Positions 1 through 5,039 of a stretch of 10,009 nt of DNA are shown here, piece by piece. Positions within the stretch are counted from its first letter, which is position 1. Every line of letters starts with the position of its first letter. This stretch comes from Planctomycetota bacterium. Its GTDB lineage: Bacteria > Planctomycetota > Brocadiia > JAJRTI01. The notes below the pieces were generated by a model. It worked only from the letters and a program-made list of their open reading frames with translations, made no database searches and was not told where the DNA came from. A program made the translations under genes and the position numbers. The DNA is taken from positions 1 to 10,009 of the forward strand of contig JAJRTI010000800.1 in NCBI GenBank assembly GCA_024278415.1. Reading direction: 5' to 3'.

Positions 1-754
1 AAACGTAACGCATGAGCGCCGCCACGCCGATGAGCGCGCCCAGCACAAACAGCTCCCACCGCCGGCCCCGGCCTTCGACACGATGGCGCAGCACACGCGC
101 CGCCATGTAGAACACGCCGGCCATGGCAAGCGTTCCCGGCGCGTGGCTGAGTCCGTTGCAGGCGTAGTAGTGCAACGGCCCGCCGAAGAACGTGAGCAGC
201 GCCACACCCGCGGCGGTGACCGGCTTGGCGCCCATCTCCATGAGCGTGGCGTACACGAGCAGCATCGCGGCCACGGCCCACAGGTTGTGCGTCAGCGAAA
301 TCGCCAACGCCAGCGCGATCGTGCGCGAATCGATGGCCGAGTACGGGAGCCGCGTGAACGTCATCTGCGGGCGCCACACCTTCGTCACGAGCCGGCCCAG
401 CGCGTAGAACGGCGCATCGATCAGCGCCGGGCCGACCGCCTCGTGCGTGACCCAGCGCTGCGTCTTCTCGACCCACATGTAAGGCTCGGCAGGGTAGCCC
501 TTGGGGAACTTGATGCGATTGTTCGTGAGGTCGAGGTCGCGGTCGAGCACGAGCGACTCGACGTTGGCGAAGTAGCTCCACCCGTCCGCCCCGCCAACCC
601 CGGCCTCGAACACGAAGCAATGCAGCAGGATCGGGAGCACCACCATGAGCGCACACGCCACCTTGAGCCGGCGCGGGGAGACGCCCGACGGATCAAGCGA
701 CGAGGTGGGAGTGTTCGGCATGGGCGGCGGCACGTTCGGGCAACTGGAGTTCAT
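1..754 (-). CDS. GT39-like multi-pass membrane protein, C-terminus cut by window edge
   Basis: The visible 251 residues are the N-terminal part of a polytopic membrane protein. Hydrophobic segments lie near residues 31-50, 143-170, 178-196, 205-221 and 234-250. Between the first two is a long loop with the pattern GADGWSYF (55-62) followed by DRDLDLTNN (71-79). This DGxxY...DxDLD arrangement after TM1 is typical of GT-C / GT39 (dolichyl-phosphate-mannose mannosyltransferase-like) proteins, where acidic residues of the first outer loop act in catalysis. The family transfers sugars from lipid carriers at the outer face of the membrane; the substrate here is unknown. The first in-frame ATG is at 754, directly after an in-frame TAG; Met12 at 721 is an equally possible start, and neither has a good Shine-Dalgarno. 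A TATAAT promoter lies about 75 bp upstream. The fold and topology are fairly clear; the enzyme activity is inferred. Confidence 0.72.
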   Translation of the reverse strand, partial: MNSSCPNVPPPMPNTPTSSLDPSGVSPRRLKVACALMVVLPILLHCFVFEAGVGGADGWSYFANVESLVLDRDLDLTNNRIKFPKGYPAEPYMWVEKTQRWVTHEAVGPALIDAPFYALGRLVTKVWRPQMTFTRLPYSAIDSRTIALALAISLTHNLWAVAAMLLVYATLMEMGAKPVTAAGVALLTFFGGPLHYYACNGLSHAPGTLAMAGVFYMAARVLRHRVEGRGRRWELFVLGALIGVAALMRYV

Positions 755-828
755 CCCCTATCGGCAAGACGACACCCCAGCAGCCCCGTTTCACTTGGAT
801 GGCAGGTGGGAAGCAACAAGAAGGTCAC

Positions 829-857
829 ATTATAGCACTGGGTCCGGGACCGCGCAA
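829..857 (-). promoter_or_regulatory. Sigma70-type promoter for the GT39-like gene
   Basis: On the minus strand TTGCGC (852-857) is separated by 17 nt from a perfect TATAAT (829-834), giving a predicted transcript start near 822 and a leader of about 68 nt to the ATG at 754. The -10 is ideal, while the -35 matches only three of six. The spacer contains a palindrome, GGTCC-G-GGACC (841-851), which could be an operator. The -35 overlaps one arm of the hairpin at 853-880. Confidence 0.5.
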
Positions 858-880
858 CGGCCACGCGCGCGGCCGTTGCG
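853..880. repeat. Perfect 10-bp inverted repeat, 8-nt loop
   Basis: CGCAACGGCC (853-862) and GGCCGTTGCG (871-880) are exact reverse complements around ACGCGCGC. The element lies just upstream of the promoter of the GT39-like gene and overlaps its -35. No T-run follows on either strand, so it is not a classic terminator. It may be an operator or another member of the palindrome family of this window. Confidence 0.6.
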
Positions 881-941
881 GGCGGGCAGACAGGGAAATC
901 CTACCCCATCGCTCTTGTCCCAGCCGGGCACGCGAGGGGCT

Positions 942-961
942 ACAGAACTGTCCCCAGGAAT
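942..961. other. Possible mobile-element end-like motif
   Basis: The reverse complement reads ATTCCTGGGGACAGTTCTGT. As I recall, sequences of the type ATTCCTGGGGACAGT often accompany REP-associated tyrosine transposases (IS200/IS605-like) in environmental genomes. A partial echo, GGAACTGTCAC, occurs at 1018-1028. No transposase is present, so at most this is a scar. The link rests on memory of the motif, not on a search. Confidence 0.25.
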
Positions 962-1058
962 AGCGCCTGATTCCCGGAGGGCAATATCGCGGGGCTACTT
1001 AGTGCCTCATCCATCCGGAACTGTCACAAAAACCAAGAAGCTGCTTGCCCGGAGCGGA

Positions 1059-1074
1059 TCCCGAAGCCTCGGGA
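1059..1074. repeat. Short stem-loop TCCCGA-AGCC-TCGGGA
   Basis: A perfect 6-bp stem with a 4-nt loop. It is the first of three closely spaced palindromes (1059-1074, 1083-1102, 1113-1142) in the gap upstream of the zinc-ribbon protein. Confidence 0.45.
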
Positions 1075-1082
1075 CCGTCCGT

Positions 1083-1128
1083 CGGAACGCGAAGGCGTTC
1101 CGCTCCCGGGTTGCGGGCAAAGCCCGCC
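1083..1128. repeat. Dispersed palindromic repeat, copy 1
   Basis: The core is the perfect hairpin CGGAACGC-GAAG-GCGTTCCG (1083-1102), followed by CTCCCGGGT and later AAGCCCGCC. A second copy lies at 8291-8329. The two share CGGAACG, then AAGGCGTTCCGCTCCCGGGT, then AAGCCCGCC. Copy 2 lacks the TGCGGGC found here before AAGCCCGCC. Both copies are intergenic. This is the behaviour of a REP/MITE-like element or a mobile hairpin. Confidence 0.7.
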
Positions 1129-1142
1129 TTGTGACAGGCGGG
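1113..1142 (+). other. Two overlapping, mutually exclusive hairpins
   Basis: GCGGGC (1113-1118) can pair with GCCCGC (1122-1127) across AAA. Alternatively CCCGCCT (1123-1129) can pair with AGGCGGG (1136-1142) across TGTGAC. The shared CCCGC segment means only one can form at a time, the logic of an attenuator or switch. However, it lies about 200 nt before the predicted transcript start of the next gene and has no T-run, so function is uncertain. Confidence 0.4.
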
Positions 1143-1285
1143 ATGTGAAAGAGGTGATCCGCCCGTGAGAGTTGGGGCGCCAACCCCCGCGCGCCTATCG
1201 TGCTCACGCCAGCGAGCGCTCTGACGCCCACACCCCCCGGCGGAGGCTCACTGACGTGACCACTATAGGCGGGGAGCGTGGGGAA

Positions 1286-1299
1286 ACACCTGGAGGTGT
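1286..1299. promoter_or_regulatory. Operator-like palindrome upstream of the zinc-ribbon gene promoter
   Basis: ACACCT-GG-AGGTGT is a perfect 6-bp inverted repeat with a 2-bp centre, ending 5 bp before the predicted -35 box at 1305. The 2-nt centre suits a dimeric DNA-binding regulator better than an RNA hairpin. No regulator gene is visible in the window. Confidence 0.4.
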
Positions 1300-1304
1300 C
1301 AACC

Positions 1305-1334
1305 TTGACGCCGCGCGGCGCGCACTGCTATGCT
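1305..1334 (+). promoter_or_regulatory. Sigma70-type promoter for the zinc-ribbon/PH gene
   Basis: TTGACG (1305-1310) is separated by 18 nt from TATGCT (1329-1334), five and four matches to the consensus boxes. The transcript would begin near 1341. Because the -10 box covers the upstream ATG at 1330, this supports translation starting at 1387. Confidence 0.5.
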
Positions 1335-1386
1335 AGTCCATAGAAGGGCTGACGCCCCTGGCCGCGCAACGTGGAGAATCGTCCGT

Positions 1387-2139
1387 ATGCTCACCGAGAC
1401 CTGCATCTTCTGTGGCAACACGTTCCGCGTGCCCGACGAGTTTCAGGGCAAGAAGATCAAATGCCCCCGGTGCAAGGAGCTGCTCGGCATTTCGGCACAC
1501 AGCGATGCGTCGGTGGCGGCGAAGGAGGATGTGGATCCCGCGCCCACGCCCAACGTGCGGCAGATCTCGCTGGCCCGGCCATCGGCCGACGAGCCCACGG
1601 ACGTGGAGACGGCCGACTTGCGGTTCGAGGGCGAGGAGTTGGTGCTCCAGACCAAACCATCGGTGGCCACGCTGGCGGTGCGCGTGGCCGCGGTGGCCGT
1701 TGCTGTAGTGGCGGCTGGCGGGGTGCTTGCGGCGCTGCCCCTGGGCCTCCCCACGGCCTACAAGATCGCCGCGGTCGTGGTCTTCGTGTTGCTCGGCGTG
1801 GGCATCGCCGCGCTGATCAGCGTCGAGTGGGCCAACACGGTCTACCTGCTAACGACCTCGCGCGTGATCAGCCGCCGCGGTGTGCTGCGCTACCGGATGA
1901 AGTCGTGCGCCCTGGAGCGCATAGGCGCGGTGGTCGTGAAGGCGGGGCCGGTCGCGCGCATCCTGGGCGTGGGCACGGTGCAGATGAGCCCCGGCGGGTG
2001 GATCGGCAAGGTCTCATGGCGGGGCGTGGACGATGCGCAGGGCGTGGCGAACCTTGTCGCCCAGCACGTGGACCATCGCCACGCGTTCCGCGTCGAGACC
2101 GAGGACACGCTGCGGGGCCAGGCTGCGCGGGCGCAGTAG
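1387..2139 (+). CDS. Zinc-ribbon membrane protein with bacterial PH (bPH2/DUF304-like) domain
   Basis: This 250-residue protein begins with a zinc ribbon, C6-x2-C9 ... C26-x2-C29, in a context (VPDEFQGKKIKCPRC) common in Planctomycetota proteins. An Ala/Pro-rich linker (about 38-80) leads to two transmembrane helices (about 94-118 and 125-146). Then follows a PH-like domain (about 150-225): YLLTTSRVISRRGVLRYR, a run with ALERI, LGVGTVQM, and the closing GVDDAQGVANLV helix. This matches the DUF304/YdbS-like bPH2 family, membrane proteins of poorly known function. The ATG at 1387 was chosen over 1330 because a GGAG sits 10 nt upstream and the upstream ATG lies in the predicted -10 box. The gene is monocistronic and convergent with the next gene. 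Architecture is confident; cellular role is unknown. Confidence 0.8.
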   Translation: MLTETCIFCGNTFRVPDEFQGKKIKCPRCKELLGISAHSDASVAAKEDVDPAPTPNVRQISLARPSADEPTDVETADLRFEGEELVLQTKPSVATLAVRVAAVAVAVVAAGGVLAALPLGLPTAYKIAAVVVFVLLGVGIAALISVEWANTVYLLTTSRVISRRGVLRYRMKSCALERIGAVVVKAGPVARILGVGTVQMSPGGWIGKVSWRGVDDAQGVANLVAQHVDHRHAFRVETEDTLRGQAARAQ

Positions 2140-2150
2140 AGGCAGCGCAT

Positions 2151-2185
2151 CAGTAGCCAGTAGCCAGTAGCCAGTGACCAGTGAC
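2151..2185. repeat. Heptanucleotide short tandem repeat, five units
   Basis: Three CAGTAGC units (2151-2171) are followed by two CAGTGAC units (2172-2185) and a trailing CAG. The repeat lies in the 112-bp gap between two convergent genes. The 7-nt period rules out a coding role. Such heptamer arrays (CTGGCTA/CTGGTCA on the other strand) resemble the short tandemly repeated repeats known from several environmental genomes. Unit number may vary between strains. Confidence 0.85.
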
Positions 2186-2200
2186 CAGACCGCCTAATCC

Positions 2201-2226
2201 GGCCGTCTCGCTTCGCTGCGACGGCC
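2201..2226. terminator. Palindrome in convergent gap, possible bidirectional terminator
   Basis: GGCCGTC (2201-2207) and GACGGCC (2220-2226) form a 7-bp perfect stem around TCGCTTCGCTGC. It lies between two convergent stop codons, where a shared terminator would be expected. There is no T-run on either side, so any termination would not be the canonical intrinsic type. It could equally be one of the palindromic repeats of the window. Confidence 0.4.
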
Positions 2227-2251
2227 CTACAGGCGGGACTCCGAACTCCCC

Positions 2252-3022
2252 CTACCAGCACGTATACCCGCCGTCGATCACGAGCGTGTGGCCGGTCATG
2301 TAGCTCGACGCGTCGGACGCGAGGAAGACCGCGGGCGGGCCGAGTTCCTCCGGCTCGCCGGGGCGCTTCATAGGGATCAGGTCGATCCATACGCCGCCGT
2401 ACTGGGGATCCTCGAAAAACGGCTTGGCCATCGCCGTGCCCATGTACCCCGGGGACATCGCGTTCACGCGGAGGCCGTGCTGCGCCCACTCGACCGCGAG
2501 CGACTTCGTGAGGTGCATGACCGCGGCTTTGGTCGCGTTGTAGGAGGTCTGCGCCTGGGGCCGGTTGGCGATGATGCCCGACATGGACGCGATGTTGATG
2601 ATGCTGCCAGTCCGGCGCTGGATCATGTGCTTGCCCACCGCGCGGGCGCAGTAGAAAAGGCCGTTAAGGTTCACGTTCACCACTTCGAGCCAGTCTTCGT
2701 CGGTCACGTTCTCGGCCTCGCCCCACTTGACGATGCCGGCGTTGTTCATGAGCACGTCGATCTGGCCCATCTCGACCACGGCCTGCTGCACCATCGCGTC
2801 CACGTTCGCGGAGTCCGTCACGTCGGTCTGCACGAACAATGCGCGCCGGCCCTTGGCCTTGATCTCATCCACCACCTGCGGCCCGGTTTCAGGATTCATC
2901 TCTGCAATCACAATGTCCGCGCCCGCATCCGCGAACGCGTGGCAGAACACCTTGCCCAGTCCCTGCCCGCCGCCGGTGACGACGGCGACTTTGCCTTCGA
3001 GCTTGAACGTGTCGAGGACCAT
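2252..3022 (-). CDS. Short-chain dehydrogenase/reductase, classical type (SDR 1)
   Basis: This 256-residue protein is a complete classical SDR, an NAD(P)-dependent oxidoreductase of a hydroxyl/keto group. It has the cofactor motif TGGGQGLG (16-23), an acidic Glu41 at the end of beta-2 (favours NAD over NADP), and D67 after beta-3. It also has NNAG (93-96), a catalytic Ser at 146 or 148 in NIASMSG, YNATK (161-165), and the closing MSPGYM and LVIDGGY segments. The IASMSG / SLAVEWA / MSPGYM run resembles the sugar and polyol dehydrogenases (gluconate 5-dehydrogenase, mannitol or sorbose reductase-like) more than FabG; the substrate is not certain. The start at 3022 is supported by AAGGAG seven nt upstream and a 256-aa length normal for the family; an in-frame ATG at 3310 would add 96 unrelated residues across intergenic hairpins. 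It is divergent from the M14 peptidase. Confidence 0.9.
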   Translation of the reverse strand: MVLDTFKLEGKVAVVTGGGQGLGKVFCHAFADAGADIVIAEMNPETGPQVVDEIKAKGRRALFVQTDVTDSANVDAMVQQAVVEMGQIDVLMNNAGIVKWGEAENVTDEDWLEVVNVNLNGLFYCARAVGKHMIQRRTGSIINIASMSGIIANRPQAQTSYNATKAAVMHLTKSLAVEWAQHGLRVNAMSPGYMGTAMAKPFFEDPQYGGVWIDLIPMKRPGEPEELGPPAVFLASDASSYMTGHTLVIDGGYTCW

Positions 3023-3029
3023 GGGGTTG

Positions 3030-3035
3030 CTCCTT
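3030..3035 (-). promoter_or_regulatory. Ribosome binding site deciding the SDR 1 start
   Basis: On the minus strand AAGGAG is followed by 7 nt and then the ATG at 3022. This near-consensus site fixes the start over the in-frame ATG 96 codons upstream. Confidence 0.75.
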
Positions 3036-3100
3036 CCGTTCTCTATGTCGTGGTTTTCTGTCAGGGGATCTGCCTTGCGGCGAACGCGTATCCCTATCTC

Positions 3101-3119
3101 AGAATCCCGTTGGGATTCT
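3101..3119. repeat. Perfect 8-bp stem-loop in the divergent gap
   Basis: AGAATCCC-GTT-GGGATTCT is followed by CCGCTCCGC. The layout, a GGAAy-type stem with a tiny loop followed by CCGCTCC, parallels the dispersed element at 1083 and 8291 although the stem sequence differs. It lies upstream of both divergent genes, about 80 bp from the SDR 1 start. Confidence 0.6.
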
Positions 3120-3132
3120 CCGCTCCGCAGCC

Positions 3133-3160
3133 TTGACTGCCGCTGACCAGGCCGTAATCT
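3133..3160 (+). promoter_or_regulatory. Possible promoter of the M14 peptidase
   Basis: TTGACT (3133-3138), a 16-nt spacer and TAATCT (3155-3160). The -35 is good and the -10 weak (three matches). Transcription would start near 3167, giving a leader of about 93 nt that carries the hairpin at 3196-3218 and excluding the ATG at 3161. Confidence 0.35.
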
Positions 3161-3195
3161 ATGCCCAGCGCCGTTGCCTGTCAAGCCAAGACCCT

Positions 3196-3218
3196 CCCGA
3201 AGGCTTGTAGCCTTCGGG
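3196..3218 (+). other. Strong stem-loop in the M14 peptidase leader
   Basis: CCCGAAGGCT-TGT-AGCCTTCGGG is a perfect 10-bp stem with a 3-nt loop. It extends by a T-G wobble and two C-G pairs to 3193-3221. It ends about 40 nt before the chosen ATG at 3260. No T-run follows, so it is better viewed as a leader structure or a palindromic repeat than as a terminator. Confidence 0.65.
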
Positions 3219-3259
3219 GGGATGTCGCCCGGCCCCTTTCTCGAAGACTGGAAAACATC

Positions 3260-4912
3260 ATGCCCACGACCAAGAAGGCCAAGCGCGTCCCGGCTCTGCC
3301 CTTCGACCACTTCTTCACCTACACGGAGGTCACCGACTTCGTCGAGAAGCTGGCGCAGGCCTGCCCCGACCTGGTGACGCTGTCATCGATCGGCGAGTCG
3401 CGCGAGGGCCGGCCGATCCACCTGCTCACGATCACCGACCCGGCGACCGGGCCGGCTGAGCAGAAGCCGGCATACCTGATCCACGGCAACATCCATGCGA
3501 TCGAGTTGTCGGGCACGCACGCGGCGCTCTACACCTGCCGGCAACTCTGTGCGGACCACGGCAAGTCCGACATGCTCAAACGCGTGGCGTTCTACATTGT
3601 GCCGCGAATCAACCCCGATGGAGCGGAGTTCGCGGTCACCACGTCCGGCACGATCCGCAGCCGCACGGACCGCTCCGTGCGCGAGCCGAACACGCTTTAC
3701 CAGCAGGACGTGGACGGCGACGGCCTCATCCTCACCATGCGGCAGGAGCATCCCAACGGCCAGTTCGTGGCTGATCCCAAGGACAAGCGCTTGCTCATTC
3801 GCCGCACCGCGGACAGCAAGCCGCCGTTCTACCGCACGCTGCCCGAAGGCATGATCCATGAATGGGACGGCACGGACAACATCAAGGTCGAGGGCCGGCA
3901 CTTCGACTGGAACCGCAACTGGTCGTACGACTGGCAACCCGAGCCGGCTCAGGGCGGCGCGGGCGACTTCCCGTTCAGCGAGCCCGAAATGCGCGCGATG
4001 GCGGAGTTCATCTTCAGCCGCGACAACATCTTCGGCGTGCTGGGCTACCACAACGGCCCCAACGCGGTGCTGCGGCCGCCATCGACCGGTTCGGACAAGG
4101 ACCTCGACGCGGCCGACGTGAAGGCCATGCAAGACCTCGCGGAGATCGGCGCCCAGCATACAAAGTTCCCGGTCATTCCCGTTGTCAAGTACCGCCGCGA
4201 CTACCAGCGCGATATCAACCTGCGCGGCCACTTCCACAACTTCGGCTATCACCACCTGGGTCTGTTCGTGTTCGAGTTCGAGTTGGGCATGATCCTGAAC
4301 AGCGCAGGCATGAAGACTCAGGACGACATCTTCGCGGTGAAGTCGGAGCAAGAGTACGAGGCGCTGTTCCGCAAGATGATGAAGTGGTGGGACAAGCAGA
4401 AGAAGCGCGCGCCCATCTTCCGCAAGTGGACGCAGGTCGACCACCCGCAGCTCGGCCGCGTCGAGATCGGCGGGCTGCTCAAGAAAGACCTCGCGGGGCC
4501 GACGCTCGACGACCTGAAGAACATCGCGAAGGGCACGTACAGATTCACGCTCGCGCACGCGGCCCGGCACCCGCGCGTGGTGATCGAGGAGTTGCAGGCC
4601 CAGGCCGTGGGCGGCGGCGTGTACCGCATCCGCGCCCGGGTCGCCAACCGCGGCGAGTTCCCCACGCACGTATCAAACAAGGGCCGCGGCCTGCGCCGGC
4701 TCAAGGGCGTGCGCGTCGACTTCGTGCCGGCCGATGGTGTCACGCTGCTCTCACGCGTGGGGCACCACACCTTGGGCCACCTCGCTGGCGTGACGGACGG
4801 CCGGGAGCTGGAGTGGTTCGTGTCCGCGCCGGGCAAGGCCGAGACGCTCTGTGAGCTGCGCGTGTCTGGCGGCGCCGGGGGCAACGCCGCGGCCAGCGTC
4901 GCCAAGCCGTAG
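3260..4912 (+). CDS. M14-family zinc carboxypeptidase with C-terminal beta domain
   Basis: This 550-residue metallopeptidase of the M14 (carboxypeptidase A-like) fold should remove C-terminal residues from peptides. Visible signature residues: zinc ligands H79 and E82 in GNIHAIE, the NPDG loop (118-121), a substrate-binding DWNRNW segment (216-221), third zinc ligand H264 in GYHNGP, and the probable catalytic Glu341 in FEFELG. Residues 150-155 read DVDGDG, a DxDxDG loop of the calcium-binding type, in a long insertion (about 125-215). The peptidase domain ends near 380. The C-terminal part (about 425-535) is beta-rich and looks like an Ig/CARDB-type accessory domain. No signal peptide or TM is seen, so it appears cytoplasmic or non-classically exported. 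ATG 3260 was chosen because the upstream in-frame ATG (3161) would translate the leader hairpin; the RBS is weak (GGA). Target peptides are unknown. Confidence 0.85.
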   Translation: MPTTKKAKRVPALPFDHFFTYTEVTDFVEKLAQACPDLVTLSSIGESREGRPIHLLTITDPATGPAEQKPAYLIHGNIHAIELSGTHAALYTCRQLCADHGKSDMLKRVAFYIVPRINPDGAEFAVTTSGTIRSRTDRSVREPNTLYQQDVDGDGLILTMRQEHPNGQFVADPKDKRLLIRRTADSKPPFYRTLPEGMIHEWDGTDNIKVEGRHFDWNRNWSYDWQPEPAQGGAGDFPFSEPEMRAMAEFIFSRDNIFGVLGYHNGPNAVLRPPSTGSDKDLDAADVKAMQDLAEIGAQHTKFPVIPVVKYRRDYQRDINLRGHFHNFGYHHLGLFVFEFELGMILNSAGMKTQDDIFAVKSEQEYEALFRKMMKWWDKQKKRAPIFRKWTQVDHPQLGRVEIGGLLKKDLAGPTLDDLKNIAKGTYRFTLAHAARHPRVVIEELQAQAVGGGVYRIRARVANRGEFPTHVSNKGRGLRRLKGVRVDFVPADGVTLLSRVGHHTLGHLAGVTDGRELEWFVSAPGKAETLCELRVSGGAGGNAAASVAKP

Positions 4913-4961
4913 TAGGCCGCCGACGCTCTCCGCTTCGGCTGCGTGCGTTCCCGGAGGCCTG

Positions 4962-4990
4962 TTGCGCGAGCGAGGCCGAACCCTTACCAT
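4962..4990 (+). promoter_or_regulatory. Possible promoter of the URO-D-like gene
   Basis: TTGCGC (4962-4967), a 17-nt spacer and TACCAT (4985-4990), with a start near 4997 and a leader of about 43 nt. The -35 hexamer and the spacing equal those of the promoter at 829-857, but the -10 is weaker. If real, the gene is transcribed independently of the peptidase 127 bp upstream. Confidence 0.3.
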
Positions 4991-5027
4991 ACGCGCCCTG
5001 CATCCCCGCATCTACCGCCCTGGCCGC

Positions 5028-5033
5028 AAGGAG
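5028..5033 (+). promoter_or_regulatory. Ribosome binding site deciding the URO-D-like start
   Basis: AAGGAG followed by 6 nt and ATG at 5040. It is the best Shine-Dalgarno on the plus strand here and excludes the in-frame ATG 63 codons upstream, which lies inside the peptidase gene. Confidence 0.75.
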
Positions 5034-5039
5034 CCCGAC

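Larger units (their letters stand above)
755..1386. other. 632-bp gene-less gap between divergent genes, rich in palindromes
   Basis: No open frame here looks like a protein: the frames that exist are Arg/Pro/Gly-rich without domains. The gap holds the two divergent promoters (829-857 and 1305-1334), stem-loops at 853-880, 1059-1074, 1083-1102 and 1113-1142, and a small palindrome at 1286-1299. The rest (about 881-1058 and 1143-1285) shows nothing I can assign apart from the motif at 942-961, noted as a possible mobile-element scar. The gap is far larger than the others in this window. Confidence 0.7.

Noticed and set aside
645..1148. 167-residue plus-strand frame over the GT39-like start and the gap
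   Set aside because: It overlaps the antisense N-terminus of a convincing membrane protein and runs through hairpins, with low-complexity Arg/Ser/Gly composition.
755..1386. tRNA or small RNA gene in the large gap
   Set aside because: I looked for a cloverleaf, a CCA end and a T-loop consensus on both strands and found none; the hairpins are isolated stems.
2151..2188. CRISPR-like array
   Set aside because: The units are seven bases and contiguous with no spacers, so this is a simple tandem repeat.
3161..3259. 33-residue N-terminal extension of the M14 peptidase
   Set aside because: It would begin at or before the predicted transcript start and translate a perfect 10-bp hairpin; it adds no signal peptide.
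3023..3310. 96-residue N-terminal extension of SDR 1
   Set aside because: It would cross two hairpins and the divergent gap and overlap the peptidase start. The ATG at 3022 has a near-consensus AAGGAG and gives the normal family length.
3383..4669. 428-residue open frame on the minus strand
   Set aside because: It is antisense to the M14 peptidase, is Arg/Val/His-rich without domains, and exists because of high GC. The sense frame carries all M14 catalytic residues.
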